NCBI GenBank assembly: GCA_947579665.1
Contig: OX388351.1
Location: forward strand, 59,466,939 to 59,530,938
Length of the DNA: 64,000 bases
Reading direction: 5' to 3'
Source of the DNA: Sympetrum striolatum
Lineage: Eukaryota > Arthropoda > Insecta > Odonata > Libellulidae
Shown here piece by piece: positions 25,224-37,789 of this stretch. Numbering within the stretch: position 1 is the stretch's first letter; the number at the start of each line of letters is the position of its first letter. Both the position numbers and the translations under genes were made by a program. The notes below the pieces were generated by a model. That model saw only the letters and a program-made list of their open reading frames with translations, did no database searches and was not told where the DNA came from.

Positions 25224-25856
25224 GGCTGGACCGAAAAAAAGTTTTTGCCGATTTTTCGATTATCGAATTCTAATAGCACTCAAAAGTTGCGTATTTGCAT
25301 GTTTATTAACAGAAAAATAAGGAAAAATTCTTAAATTAGATCTTTAGTTCGCGCAAACGGCCTAAGGTTTAACAAAAATCACATAAACCAACTAAATAAA
25401 TATAATCATTCATATAGCAACAAAATCATACAATGTATATAATCATTCTTATATCAAATTAGTAAGAAAATTGGTCCTCCGATATCAAAATATGCGTCTG
25501 CTTACAAAGTGGCATATTACTCGTTTTTCACGAAAATCCGAAAATTTTAGCTTTAATTTATGTTCTCATAATGAACAGTAGGGGTTATAAATTATTTTTT
25601 CTATTACAAGAAATCATTAATGAAGTACCGAGTAATGAGGCTATTCGAAATAAAAAGTCATAGTCCTTATAATTTTAGCGTTATGGTGAATTTTGTCGGT
25701 TTTTGTGATTTTTGTTAAACTTTAAGCCGTTTGCGCGAACCAAAGATATAATTTAAGAATTTTTTCTTTATTTTTCTGTCAATCAGCATGCAAATACATA
25801 TTTTTTGAGTGCTATTAGAATTCGATACTCGAAAAATCGTTTTTTTCGGCCCAGCC
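25224..25856. mobile_element. 633-bp foldback transposon with about 160-bp inverted repeats
   Basis: The left arm (about 25224-25390) and right arm (about 25697-25856) are inverted copies at high but imperfect identity. The outer ends are GGCTGGACCG and the complement of GGCTGGGCCG, and both sides abut TA (25222-25223 and 25857-25858). The roughly 300-bp AT-rich middle has no ORF. TA flanks and long arms suggest a Tc1/mariner-superfamily MITE or foldback element mobilised in trans. Confidence 0.8.
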
Positions 25857-25859
25857 TAC

Positions 25860-26660
25860 TGCACGTAAAAATATGTAATCCTGAATCCCTATGGCTGGAC
25901 AAATTATGAGCATTACAGCAGGAAATAATTCTTTAAATTAAGACTTCTTATGTCGGTCATTCCTTAGTTTATTTGATTTAAATCGTTAACGCCAACTAGC
26001 GCAAGTGCGCTAATGAATACCTACATGAATATCTAAATACGTGGGTAGTCTGAAAAGTTTCCGATCGAGGAAAGATGCAAGAACTTTTTCTTCAAATTCA
26101 TTTTTATTTGTCAAAAAACAACTGCAGGTCTAAAATGGCTGAAATTTTGGTGAGTGTCTTTCAAAAGATGCGCAAAAAGATTTTTTTAAATGTTGAGCAA
26201 AACGCTTTCATAGTATAGTTTTTACATATCCTGTAAACATGTATACAAATTATTGTGGATATTTTAATACATAAAATTCTACTTGTTCATCACAGTCGCA
26301 CAAATGAGCTAGTTAAACAGTTATAGAGGATGGAAGGTAGTGACGTGTTGGAGGTATAAGAAGGCATTGCGGAATCCATATGAATGGCTATATTATGAGC
26401 ATTACGAGCCATGCAAGGAAGTAAAAACCCTTAAAATTTGGACTACAAATTACTATAATTACGTTATTACAACGGTACTCCCCCGTCAAATATATGAATA
26501 AATATACATCATTTAAATATATGTGCATAGTTGAATCCATTTGGTACGTATAAGCGTAAAGGGGAAGAACCCATTCAATAATATAGGTATATAGTTAGAG
26601 TAAGTTTGATATCCGTTAGCTATAATTCTATATTTCTCAAAATATTTCGTGAATTTCTGT
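25860..26660. other. AT-rich non-coding DNA
   Basis: No supported feature. Confidence 0.5.
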
Positions 26661-26665
26661 AGTAA

Positions 26666-26800
26666 AACGCATGAGCTCGGATTCAACCGTCGCCTTGGTC
26701 GTCAGGGAGGAATAATTGTTTACAACGACGAAATTTTCATAAATTTTAGTTTATTTACCCTATTTCTCGTAATTTTGATTCAGAAATATGTTTAGCGATC
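26666..26800. repeat. unclassified dispersed repeat, copy 1
   Basis: Aligns with 28210-28345: shared blocks are GAGCTCGGATTCAACCGTCG versus GGCTCAGATTCAACAATCG, TTGTTTACAACGACGAAATTTT versus a similar stretch, and TCTCGTAATTTT. No TIR, tRNA-like part or coding frame is seen. Confidence 0.5.
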
Positions 26801-27628
26801 AAATTAAAAATCTTTATTTGATTTACCTTCTTTTGGTACCTGTTTCTCTTTAGTAGAACCAATGTGGTTTCTTCCACCTATTAGAGATTTCGCAGTTGCT
26901 AAAAATACTTAGCAATTGCTAATATATTTTAGCCACTCCTATGAGGATTTTGTAACAGGGAATTCTAAGAAGTTTACTTTTCATCAGTGGTATCGCAGGC
27001 GGGAAATCCAATTATTCTGAATAATTCTAGTGAAAAATGTTGCGAAATCAGTCGCCGGCATTGGAATTTGATTAAAACATACACATATACATTCCGTTAA
27101 TAGAAAGATAATGTATTCAATTTTCCACAGTTTAATTCTAATTTCAAGGTATCTAAGTGTCAAGATAGGGAAATATTTCATTTTCTTCGGCTAGAACGGT
27201 ACTACAATGTCTTCGACTGAAGTTCTCAAGATGGCTGCCGTCGATTACTCTAATCGAATATTAATTAAGTGATTGAAATTTATATTAAACTGAACCATCG
27301 ATAGAGATAAGGAACTTAATAGCTCATTATTCATTTTTAATAGGTATTCCCGTATTTCAATAGATCACGCAAGATACGAATTATAAATTAAAATTTCATT
27401 TATTTATTTACATCGTTATTACGCAACGCCATAAGAGAAGCATTACGTAATTGGTTCCTTACAAGTAATATACCTCTAAATTCTTCCGTACGTGGTATCA
27501 CTTCAAAATATTGTTTATTTACAAAGTGATTTTTAATTTGGTTGTATCGTTTTCCAATCCGAACGCGGAGATAGAAGAAATGCTATGTCACGATGCGCGT
27601 TGCATTGTGGGTACAATATCTTCCCCTC

Positions 27629-27698
27629 GAGGTCTCCACTATTGCTAAAAGGAACTGTAACCACCCCCATGGGAAGTTACAATTTCTTTTTAGACCTC
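27629..27698. repeat. imperfect palindrome centred on CCATGG
   Basis: GAGGTCT (27629-27635) pairs with AGACCTC (27692-27698). Inner blocks around TGTAAC and GTTACA pair toward the centre at 27668-27673, with an asymmetric bulge of about 10 nt on the left arm. It may be a small foldback element. Confidence 0.5.
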
Positions 27699-28209
27699 TA
27701 TGGGAGCATTTCGCGAATTTTGCAAACTTATTGAGAGGTGACTGCTCGAGAAAATTAATGCCGGGATGAATTTTAACTGTTAGTGAATATAAATGTATAT
27801 ATTTTTCTTTCATGTTTTGAATTATAAATCGAATATGTATTAATAATTATGTTATGCAAATTGAATTGCGAATCTATTGAGGCTGAATATGCAATTCATC
27901 CATACCCTAATTCTCTTGTAAATACTAATCAGCATAAAAATGTTGTCCAGGAATATTAGCAGAATTACGAAAAATTATGTATTCGATTTCGTTCAACATT
28001 CGTGATAATCACACTAACGCTGTAAAATCTTGCTGCGTTGAAACTGTGTTCATTTCCCAAAAAGTCTTCTTCACGTAATATTTTTTCGTCATCAATACAA
28101 ACCAACGCATAAATGTCCTTTTGTAAATCGGTTTGATTTTTTAAAACTCGTATTAATTCTAGCATTGGTTCCTAATAATGAACCGGTTTAGACTTTGCAT
28201 GTATTCTAA

Positions 28210-28345
28210 TTAGAAATCGCGTAGGCTCAGATTCAACAATCGCAATCAGGGGGATGGTTGTTTACTAAGACGACATTTTACAAAAGTTTCGTTTGTTTTG
28301 CTGTAGTTCTCGTAATTTATTTTCCAAAATTATATTCCACGGCCG
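28210..28345. repeat. unclassified dispersed repeat, copy 2
   Basis: Second copy of the repeat at 26666-26800, same orientation and clearly diverged, so the pair is old. Confidence 0.5.
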
Positions 28346-28484
28346 AAATAAGATTCTTCATTTATTGTCCTATTGAAGTGTGTCTCGGAACGAGAATAAT
28401 TATTCTTTACCTTATAATTTACCTTTAATAATTATTACCTTTAATTATAATTAAAGGTTGTCGGAAGTCTCCCATACACTGCCG

Positions 28485-28621
28485 CTTCTTTACATATGGT
28501 TACGCCTTTCTGAATTGTCGTTTTATTCATAAAAAGATTCGAAGATTCGACATACTTCTTTACATATGGTTACGCCTTTCTGAATTGTCGTTTTATTCAT
28601 AAAAAGATTCGAAGATTCGAC
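28485..28621. repeat. tandem duplication, 70-bp period
   Basis: 28485-28551 and 28555-28621 are identical over 67 bp, with a 3-bp joint. This is a recent local duplication or an assembly effect. Confidence 0.95.
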
Positions 28622-28629
28622 GGTTTATT

Positions 28630-31600
28630 ACAACCACAGAAAGGCTTCTAGAGTACAATATGATATTGTAGATACATCGATGTATCTTGAACGTCTTTGG
28701 CACGAGAAGAGTTATTATTTTTGTACCCCTTATAGCCTAAAGGCCGGTTTTTACGTCTTTAAATTAAATGCCCAAAGCTTTGGAGAGGGGATGAGGTGGC
28801 TTTCAAATATGATAAGTTGAGTAGTTAACCCTTATTTTACTCAGTAGACCAGGATACAGGAAGTAGAGCAAACCCATGTAAATGAAGCAAAATGATTGTG
28901 GAGATAGTTGTTTCGTAGAATTTGATAGACAGGGCTCGAAATAAATGTCCTCATTCTAAATCTTTCCTAAAACATAAGCTGTCACCGGGATCATATTGAT
29001 TAAAAAAATGCAATATGATCCCGATTACGGAGTTCCACCAAGGCTTCTTCTAATGAATTTATTAGCTGTCACACAATCACACCCACGAGCAAGATTGATG
29101 CAGAAATTAAATATAAGTTTAATGTACCCTTTGCCAAATCAGATTAGCAACGATACAGATAGTTGTAAAATGCACACAAGAACTGAAGATCACACCTACA
29201 GACTGCTACAACTTATATAGGAAATCAATTTAAGTACATACGTTATCATCCATCCTTTCACCCCGATGGTTGATTTAGCTTTTCTTCAAATCAAGTAATG
29301 GCAGATATAGACGAGAGTATCGCCATCATATCGATAGCTGTGATAGTTGCACCTATCTGCAAAATTTTCGAGATTGCATTTATCTCATCAGCAAGAGAGG
29401 CGAAAACCTTTGAAAGTGAGGTCGTTACTGCGTCCCCAATTCGGCTGCGTCTCCCTTTCTCTCCTCCCACGCTCATTTACCGCTCCTTCCTCTCCACTCT
29501 CCCTTTCCGAGTGAGTAAGGAGATTCTCCTTTTTTATTCCCATTCCGAGCGATGCTGCCAACCTTCCCCGCATCCGAAGTCGCGGCTGCCCGCGGATATA
29601 AATCGCGTGCCCACGAACCAAGATCGGTTCCTATTTCCTCTCCCCGATGGACGGGGTGTTTTTCAAATCATGGTGGAAATAGATGTATCTTTCGCTTAGC
29701 TCTCGCAGTCTTGTTGAAGGCTGTGATATAGGGAAAGTTTTTTTGGTCTGATTAATCCTCTGGGCGAGTTTCAGCAATCACAGTCCCTGGGTGCAAGGAC
29801 CTTTTAGAGGCTCCAACGAGAGATTATTCATCTTAAACAACGACAAATATCCTTTTCCTTTTTTTATATACAAAATCTTGTCGGGCCTCTTAAACGGCGA
29901 AACTCTCAGCTAGATCCTGGTGTACTCGCTGGCATATCCGTCCATTGATACACTTTTATGCAATGTCAATATACACCACCGTAATAGAATAATATGTTCG
30001 TTTAATCGAACCTTTAGCAGGTTGTCCACACCCCATTTCTGCTTGTGTTTCCCTGCAGGAGTATTTTTTGAATTTATAGACAATTTTTATTTGCTCCACA
30101 AAACCATTTTTTCTTTCGGTATTTATTTTGTGCAGCCACTTCATAAAATTTAGGTTCCCGATTCAAAGCTGTGTCCATATAATATACTTTGCTTAAGCGA
30201 GTTTTCAATAGAATATGGGACTTCGTAGCCCCAATTTCATCGGCCTTATGTATGAATAATTTACTAATGGATGACAATGATAATTTTCGAAGATTGTAAT
30301 GCAGTTTCTTCAAGACCAAAGAAGGAAAATTTGTAGACTGCTGGCCTGCAAACCGATTTTGAACAGTCTAGTATATAATACTCACCCAATGGATTCGTAT
30401 GTACAATTTTCCATCGGATCTCTAAGTAAGAGAAGTAGCAATGGAAAATTTCAGTCATAATGTGCTCTAACATATTTAGCAATATAATTCTCTTAATCAT
30501 CAATACTACAGAACGAATTAAACTATTGACAACCACGATGAAAGGGTGGTAAACATTCTCGTCTTCCTACCCAAATATCCAAGGTTTATTGCAAAATAAG
30601 TCAAGTTATATCTATTAAATTAAATACACAATGAAGTGAATGTAATTACTTTAAAAAATTATTGAATAATCTAAATTTTTTTTCTCTGCGGTCTTCGAAC
30701 TGTTCATTGAAACTGGTGTAAAACAGTTCATTGATACTTGCGGGGGTAACATCGTCAGTTGATAGTTCTGACTAAGATTACACTTAACTCTTAATTGTAT
30801 TTTTTTAATACCATTGAGGTATCGAGTTGCATATTAAAATTGATATTTGTCTGGAGTCATTACGTCTGGAGAGTGAAACTATACCTCATGGGATGATTCA
30901 ACCGCGATCTATTTCACCTGATATGTTTACGTCCGCCGAGTTGTGCTTATCTAATAAAAATGCCGCTTTGTCATCAACGTATAGTCGTAGTAAAGTCGCA
31001 AAAGAATTATCACGTCAATTACGAAGCTATATTAATTAATAGAAAGGTTAAGGTATCAAAGGAGGTATTGTTCTGCGTCCCAAATATCCACGACTTCACG
31101 TAACCGGTCTCTTCTTAGATTTTGAGGTTTTCCTCCGAATTTACTACTGATTCTTCATTAGTAATCAAGTGCATCAATTTCCAAAAGACAATGATCCAAA
31201 TAAAATCTCTGAGGTAGAGAATATTTTAACTGTAACTTTGGTAAGGAACTTAAGCATTTTTGTGTAGACGTTTCAAACAGAAAGGTTTATGTATTCTTCA
31301 TTGGTCGAAAGGTGTAGTTAAGGCGACGGTTTCAACATGTTAATATCTTGTAGTGAAAATCATATCGAAAGTTAATTAACAATTAATATTTAGCAATTTA
31401 AGTGGAAGAATATCGGGTAATATATTGAATGTATCCATTTATTTATAAATGTTTTATGTGTGACGCGCCATGAACGATTAATTTGCCAATGACAAGGTAA
31501 GTAGATTCAGTTTAACGTGAATAAAATCAATTAAAATTTAAATGAGATTAGTCAACATAATCTACTCACGTCGTGTTCGTTTATTGATTGTATGAATTCC

Positions 31601-32180
31601 TCATAGTATTTACATAGTACTGAATAATTCGTTTTTACCATCATAATTTGCCTTATCAATAAAGAATTAGAATACGAGACTCATATATCCTATTGAATAC
31701 TATTGCCAATATTATATTTTGATTAACAGCAGGATCTATATGTTTAAAGGTCTCCTTCTATTACCAAATGCGTGCAAGCATTATTTGTCGATCGGTGTAA
31801 AATTAAATAATAATTTTTCCACGAATCAATGGTATCTCTATTAGGGGAAAAAATAGCTAATTTTTCTAGGATCAGAGAAATTTATCTTCGCAAAATTAAA
31901 GTAATTTTGAAAAACCTCGCTCTCTTTCACGTATCATTCTGTGTCTTTTAGTTTTACTCTCGATGTAGACTTGTCCGTCTTATGCTGAAATGTTTTGTAA
32001 GTTATCCGTACCCAACTCTTCGTTAGCGCTTTGTTACAGTACATTATTTTTTGCTTAGTCAATATCAATCTCTGTATTTCTCACCAAATTTACGAATTCT
32101 TAAATTGCTTCTTTGTCATTTTGACCCTTTATATTTTCACCTACCTTTCGTTGTTGCATGTATCTTTCTACGACTGATAT
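28630..32180. other. AT-rich non-coding DNA
   Basis: No supported gene. 29290-29700 is slightly GC-richer with overlapping ORFs on both strands (up to 133 codons) that show no family features. Confidence 0.5.
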
Positions 32181-32184
32181 TTTA

Positions 32185-32260
32185 CCAGACTTGATGCTGT
32201 AGAGGGTGGGGTGCTATCCTAGGAACACAGATATCCCGGGTTCAATCCTGCTTAGGGTTC
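32185..32260 (+). repeat. possible tRNA-like segment (SINE head)
   Basis: GGGTTCAATCC (32238-32248) fits the Pol III B box, and the upstream stretch is about the right length for a D/anticodon region. The A box is poor and no acceptor stem is evident. A decayed tRNA-derived SINE is possible. Confidence 0.35.
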
Positions 32261-32339
32261 CATTGCGTGCATAAATGACAGGTTAAGTTGTAAAAGCGGC
32301 CACCATTGGACTGTTGAAAGGAATATTATTAAAACTGTC

Positions 32340-34040
32340 ATAAGTAGGGAATGGACCGTGCTACGAGACTTTTAAGCCTCGGTCCCGCCCAAAATAAATC
32401 CGCTCGTGGGTGCGTACCCAACGCAAAAAGAAATACACTCATTTCCCCGTTTCCCGCGGAAGCTATCATTTCAACCGCTGGCAACGAACACTTCCGGCTG
32501 CACCCACGCCCCACGCACCATCTCGTAGTCGCGTGATATGAAAATAGCGCCAAAATAGACACCTGTACTCCGCTTCCCTCGGTGGGAGCGACTCCGAACA
32601 GTTGGCAGCGCCGCTTCCCTCCCACGCACATGCCGATCACACGCGCGCTATCACATGCAGACGCCTCTTCCACCCACCGCGGCCGAAGACGCCCGAAGCC
32701 CCGCTCCGGAGGCGCCCGAACGGCATCAGTACGCATTCCCCCTCCCCCCTTCCAGGCCGCACCCTGTTTCCCCTCCCCCTCACCGCCCCTCCTTCGCGCA
32801 ACTCCCTCCCCTCCGCCGCGCCTCCCCCCACCGCGTCTCCCCCCCTCCCGCCCCTTCCTTTCCCTTTCCGTCTACCCCGTTTGTAAGGTCTAGCCTGCCT
32901 CACTCGCATTTTCTGTAGTGACCCCAGTACGCGAGCTTGTGCAAAATCTCTCGCGCGTTTTTTAAGTACACCTTTTTATCTATCTGCTCCCGATTCCTAT
33001 CGTCCTACCCCCTCTCTCTCCTACTCTCTTCTCCTCCCCCCACCGTCCGCTTCCCTCTCGAATGGGGACTCTGCTAGCCTCTCGGCAGACGAGGCCGGAC
33101 TAATTTTACCCGAGAAGTGTTCGAAACGTGCCCCGTCCGCCGAAGTCACCGCCTTGTTGAACCTCGCCGCCGCCGCTAAGTACCGCGAACCGCCGCATCG
33201 CCTGGCCCCGCACCGCCGACTGCATCGCCGGCACAGAAACCTTCGACGCGTCCGGGAGTGACAAAAAAGCCCAAGATAATCCGTACGAGAGAGTCGAGCA
33301 GGTGTGTGGATTCCCGTGGAGAAGTGTTCCCGTGTGTTGTGTGTCCCCTTTATCATAAAGTTTTGTCTTATCTATTCCCCCCTCCTGGTACCCCCTCCTC
33401 ACGGATGCTAGGATAGTTGTGTGTGTTTTCCTTACGACAGCCTTTTCTATTCGGGTTGCTCGGGGGTTTTTGGTTTTGGGATATTGTTTAGGTGAGTACG
33501 TTACTGTTCATTTAAGGCACTCCTGCCGTCTCTGCTTTCTTCCCCCGTTGCTTTCTGCCGTTGGGAGCGAGGGCCCAACAACGCCCACGCACGGTGCCTC
33601 GGCTCTCGTGATCGGCGTTTTTTTATCGGGCGTTTTTTTATACTGGTTTCGTCATCCGTCCTCCGCAGCATGGCGGGTCGAAAGATTTCTCAGACGACGG
33701 GTATCTCTTGCTGTGGTTTTTCCTCGCCGGAGACGTATAAAATCTCCCGTGGACTTTCTCCTTCCCCGCTATAGAAGTGAAAATCTCTCTCCGACTATCC
33801 TTTCCACGGAGGCTCTCCCATCGACTTTTCAAGCATCTCCGGCTTTTCGCTAGTCACGATATCGGCTCTCCGCGGAGTGTACAAAGGAAATGGCTTATCG
33901 GATTCTGCCGCATTTTCTCTCCCCGCCGTTTGGCGAGAGAGAACGAGTTGCCGCGCTCCGGCTCCGCCTGCCAACGGAGGCAGAGCTCGCGATGTGGCCG
34001 CGGTGCTAAGCGGCCCGCCGCGCACGAAAACTAATTTAAT
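32340..34040. promoter_or_regulatory. large CpG island, candidate promoter region
   Basis: About 1.7 kb that is far richer in GC and CpG than anywhere else in the window, including C-rich tracts at 32740-32880 and CpG clusters at 33100-33260. Overlapping ORFs occur in all frames, the mark of composition rather than coding. A consensus donor at 33492 fits an untranslated first exon read left to right. No TATA box is evident, so a dispersed TATA-less promoter is the likely type. This is the best candidate gene start in the window. Confidence 0.5.
33000..33491 (+). other. candidate non-coding first exon ending at a consensus donor
   Basis: The sequence around 33491 reads TTTAG|GTGAGTACG, a near-perfect splice donor, inside the CpG island. 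The 5' boundary is a guess. An ATG at 33065 opens only a 13-codon frame, so the exon would be mainly 5' UTR. A weaker donor, GCAG|GTGTGT, lies at 33302. No acceptor or downstream coding exon can be linked. Confidence 0.35.
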
Positions 34041-34059
34041 ACTGGAATATTTCGTTTTG

Positions 34060-34460
34060 AGACGTATTACCCTCAATGTAGGACAATCAATGTCTTTTTG
34101 CGGGCCTTATATACTCAAATATATGCTTGAAAGACAGTTCTAGCCCAGTAGCTGTCCCAGTGTGTTTAGCGAATAACCGTTAAAATTAGTGGTTCTTTCG
34201 TCCTAACTTCTAAACACCAATATATCGGTTAATCAAGGGCTTTCCCAGTCTATAGTGTTCAGATATATGTTTGGTATAATATGTCTAGCTCCCAATAAGT
34301 GCGCCTCAGATAAGTATTGTAATTAGATTGTTTGTCACTATGTTAGTTGGCTGCCGTAAATGTTCATCTATTGGTCAACGAAAGACTTTTTGCGAGCAGA
34401 AATGGCTCAGATGCAGATAAGAATGGCAGATCTCGAGATGTAACCGCACTATGACGCGGT
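34060..34460. other. non-coding DNA
   Basis: AT-rich flank of the CpG island, probably intronic if the donor at 33492 is used. No motif found. Confidence 0.4.
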
Positions 34461-34467
34461 CCGCTCG

Positions 34468-34530
34468 CAGGGCCGGCCCCAGACGGTAGGCGACCCCCTC
34501 AGGGGGCTGCAGTCAGGGGGTCGTCGATAC
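34468..34530 (+). mobile_element. hAT-like transposon end (fragment)
   Basis: Starts CAGGGCCGGCCCCAGACGGT, resembling hAT terminal repeats of the form CAGGGCCGGC. It is followed by a G/C-rich palindromic patch (GACCCCCT … AGGGGGTC). No opposite end is found within 1 kb or more, so it is a truncated or decayed end. Confidence 0.35.
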
Positions 34531-34539
34531 TCCTGTGAC

Positions 34540-35580
34540 CGGTAATATTGCAAAAACTTTAAGGTAGAAATACGGGAATCCCGAGATTTCTATTGTGGAG
34601 AATTCTCTAATGACTTTATGACTAATAATTTTTAATGGCATGTAGAATGAGTTGCACAAATCCCTTAATTAGCAAATTAAACTGGATTTTCATCAGTAAT
34701 ATATCCCATATGATAGCCAATGGCGAAAACGGTAACGGCAGCATATTTGGCGGTACCTAGCAGAAATCCACGTCGATTAAATTTAGATGCATAGGGGAAG
34801 TCAAAATTTATAATTGCTAATTTGCGAAAATATATATTTTATGAAAAAAATATCCATATTGAATACGTATATTAAAATCTAAATCAACGAAAAATAATAG
34901 AAAACCTGACTGTGGTTATTGTTGCGTCAGGTTCTCTGCGAACCTGATGTTGGCAGTGTCCGATTAACTAGAGAAGTACGATGACAGTTAGGCTATTTGC
35001 AGGAAGGGGTTTTCATCGTTAACCTGCTCTTGAGTTACTAGACAGACGCTTCTTTAAGTAGTATTTATTCAATTGTGGTAAAGAACTGACAGATCTCGCG
35101 TTTTAGCCATACTGTTAAAATGCTCTCTCTGAGGACTGACAGATATTTTCGTACTAATAGACATCATAACTATCTAGTTCATTCTGCAAGATTATTTATT
35201 ATTCGCTTAAATCACGCGAGAAAGTTTTAGAAATGTTATCGTAATTTACAGAGCGAGAATTATTTTTAAGTGATACCATTTCCCTGACAGAAGTACCTAT
35301 GTTCGTGTTTAGACCCCTTTATTTTTATGTTTATGGCACACCGGCAAAAACTCCTTGAAACACCGCTGGCAAACTCACCCTCTTTTATTTAATGAGACAG
35401 ATATTTAGGTATTAATTCAGTATTCCAGTGGCTGCATCATGGGGGCACGCCCCCTCACTATTGTTCTAGGCGCATCTGCCAGAGCTGCGTGAATTGTGTC
35501 GGTAATATCCGCAGTGTAGGAAGACGTTACGAAAGCAGGACATCGTGAGCACATTAAATTTCATGGCTGGCTCATATAAT
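34540..35580. other. AT-rich non-coding DNA
   Basis: No supported feature apart from a 7-bp hairpin (CAGGTTC/GAACCTG) near 34927. Confidence 0.5.
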
Positions 35581-35589
35581 TATTACTTT

Positions 35590-36080
35590 GCGGAACGAAA
35601 TGCGCATCGAGGTGCCACTGACGTCACCAGCATTCGACGGTAGGAAGGTTTACCGACGTTTCTCGTATTCGGGCGCATCGGTCGCTTTCCTCAGCGAGGA
35701 TATTCAACGTGGCCGCGGAGTTGAAAGGATTTTCGCCGGCGGAATCGAGGGAAAGGTTCGCCGAGAGAGGATTTACGAGTACGAAGCCCCCTTGCACCCG
35801 GGCGGCCATGTACGTAGTAATTGGGTACTCTCCTACCAACGGGCGCCACACCCTCTCCCTCAACCCACACTCCCGGTTATTTAATGCCGCAACTCCCCGC
35901 GAAGTGGTGCATAGCCAGGGAGAGGGCGAGCACCGCCAAGGGTTCTCGACCAGGGGTTTACGAAGTGGAGGCTGCTTGAATTAGGGCTCGATACGGAAAG
36001 ATGCCGAGAGATTTCATGGCTGCACTCGCGCTGAAATGCTGTTCATTGAGGTTCGGCATTGGGGTCCGCTCCTTTCTTGA
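35590..36080. promoter_or_regulatory. CpG-rich island
   Basis: CpG-dense, with overlapping ORFs of 80-98 codons on both strands and no recognisable product. Lying between the islands at 33 and 37 kb, it may be an intronic enhancer or alternative promoter. Confidence 0.3.
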
Positions 36081-36089
36081 GGGCCGGGG

Positions 36090-37220
36090 AGATTGATAGA
36101 GTATCGCTCAAAATTGAAGTAGGGTGTAGATTCTCGTTTAGCTTGGATAATGCTCGAACGTCGTAACATCTTAGTGAAGATTTTTTCCGGTGTGACACGA
36201 GGAAATATGTGGGGTGAAGTCAATTTTCTTTTAATTTTACATCGTAAAAATATTAAGGGTTTCCTAGTTTTTACATTAAAAACCACAGCGGCCTAAAACC
36301 CGTAATTCCGCAGTTTGTATCTATACATTTTCAGTTTGAATTTGCCGCGTAGTTTTCAGTGACATGGCAGTATGACGTGGAGAATAATAATTGATAATTG
36401 TCGCCTCGCAGTAAATGTGCGTTTGGAGCTCTTTTTCAGAATTAGAGTCGAAGTTTTCTTTTGGAATTAAACGTGTATAAGTTCCACTTATTATCGCTCC
36501 ATTTAGTTGATTAATATCGTTACAGTAAAAGTGCGATGTCTGTGACTGCAGCTGCATGCGAATCTGTCAATATTGATTACACTGGTGGCCAGACTGTAAC
36601 GAAAATTCTAGAAAGGAATTCAAAATAAAGATGATTACATAATTACAGCTAACATTTCCATACCTTTCAACATTTCTGCAGTGTGCGATAAGTTGAAATC
36701 TGGATATATCATTTTCATTTTCTCTCTTTTCCGACGTAAAATATCGAATATTTTTATCTCATGGTCAAAAATGCCGAAAAAACTGTAATAAATATCGTAC
36801 TCTAACATATTTTGTGTTTACAATAATAAAGATTTTCTGTTCGTCTTTTATTCGAGTGCGAGATTGATACGTAAGAGTGCTGCGTATGCGTACGAAAAAT
36901 TAATCGAAGAGGAAAATATTTACTAAAAGAAATTACCGCAAGGGATTTTCGTAGGCCCGGAAAATTTAATCAAATTCTCCCGTCAAAACTAATCCTTAAG
37001 TGCACCGCAAAATTTTTGTTAGCCTATAATTACGAAAATTACACTCAAATTGACGCTTTCGCACAAGCAAAGGATTTTTTCGTTTAATGCAAGAATGGAA
37101 TGCTCAGCGGTTAGCTGCTCGAGCGGCTTTCAGACCATCCGCTATTATCTCTCTCTCGCTTGTTTTATGCTTCCCATCGCAGTCTTCAGACCCTCTTCTC
37201 AGCCGGCTATATATCTCCAT
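36090..37220. other. AT-rich non-coding DNA
   Basis: Nothing recognisable. Confidence 0.5.
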
Positions 37221-37224
37221 CTCT

Positions 37225-37780
37225 CCCTTTAATCACTTGCTTTAATTCGGTGCGTAAATTTCCTCCCCGGACGGAGGCGGAGGGGACGCGGGCGAAGGCG
37301 CGGCGATCGCTGGGGGAAACGGCTGAGGGAGGACGTCTCTGCGTAACATCGCCGAAGAAGACAGTTTTGCACTCGTCCCCGGCGAAGGATAACTCGCGAC
37401 GAGAAGGTTAAGAGGTTCAAGGGCGCACTGAAGTGAGTCGAGTTATCTAATCTATCGCCGCCTTAGTTTTATATGCAAAATGGTGCGGACTGGGTGAGTC
37501 GCGAGGTTTCTTTTGTGCAGTGCTTTGTTTTTGTAGCGAAGATGGGCTTGGTGCAGCGCGAAGTGTTCTTGCGCTTTGATGTACTTAGCGTATTGTCTGG
37601 CGTCGTTGGGTTTGACGTCGCGGTTTGCGAGGATGCGAATTTTACTTCAAGCTATCCGTGCTTCTTCGTGGAAATATGGCCGATGCAGCGACGGAATTCC
37701 TCCTCCCTTTCCCCGTGGTCAAAGGGAATATTTGGATTATAGAATAGGTTTAGGGAGGGGCTTTGTGATATAGGAGAATC
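37225..37780. promoter_or_regulatory. CpG island with candidate first exon
   Basis: GC- and CpG-rich from about 37250 to 37420, with a donor-like GAA|GTGAGT at 37433 and a second, TGG|GTGAGT, at 37494. It is a possible promoter on the plus strand. The moderately GC-rich tail to 37780 carries unconvincing ORFs. Confidence 0.35.
37480..37493 (+). CDS. candidate 14-nt coding start of a first exon (very tentative)
   Basis: An ATG in the insect-favoured context CAAAATGG (37476-37483) opens a frame reading Met-Val-Arg-Thr. It meets a consensus donor GTGAGT two bases into the fifth codon. A short first coding exon directly downstream of a CpG island is a common gene architecture. No downstream exon is identified, so the product is unknown and chance is a real alternative. 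Confidence 0.2.
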
Positions 37781-37789
37781 CGTAGTCTG

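Noticed and set aside
32338..32736. 132-codon minus-strand ORF
   Set aside because: Inside the CpG island, where ORFs are long in most frames; no recognised protein.
33419..33853. 144-codon ORF in the CpG island
   Set aside because: It crosses the strong donor at 33492, overlaps ORFs in other frames and shows no family motif.
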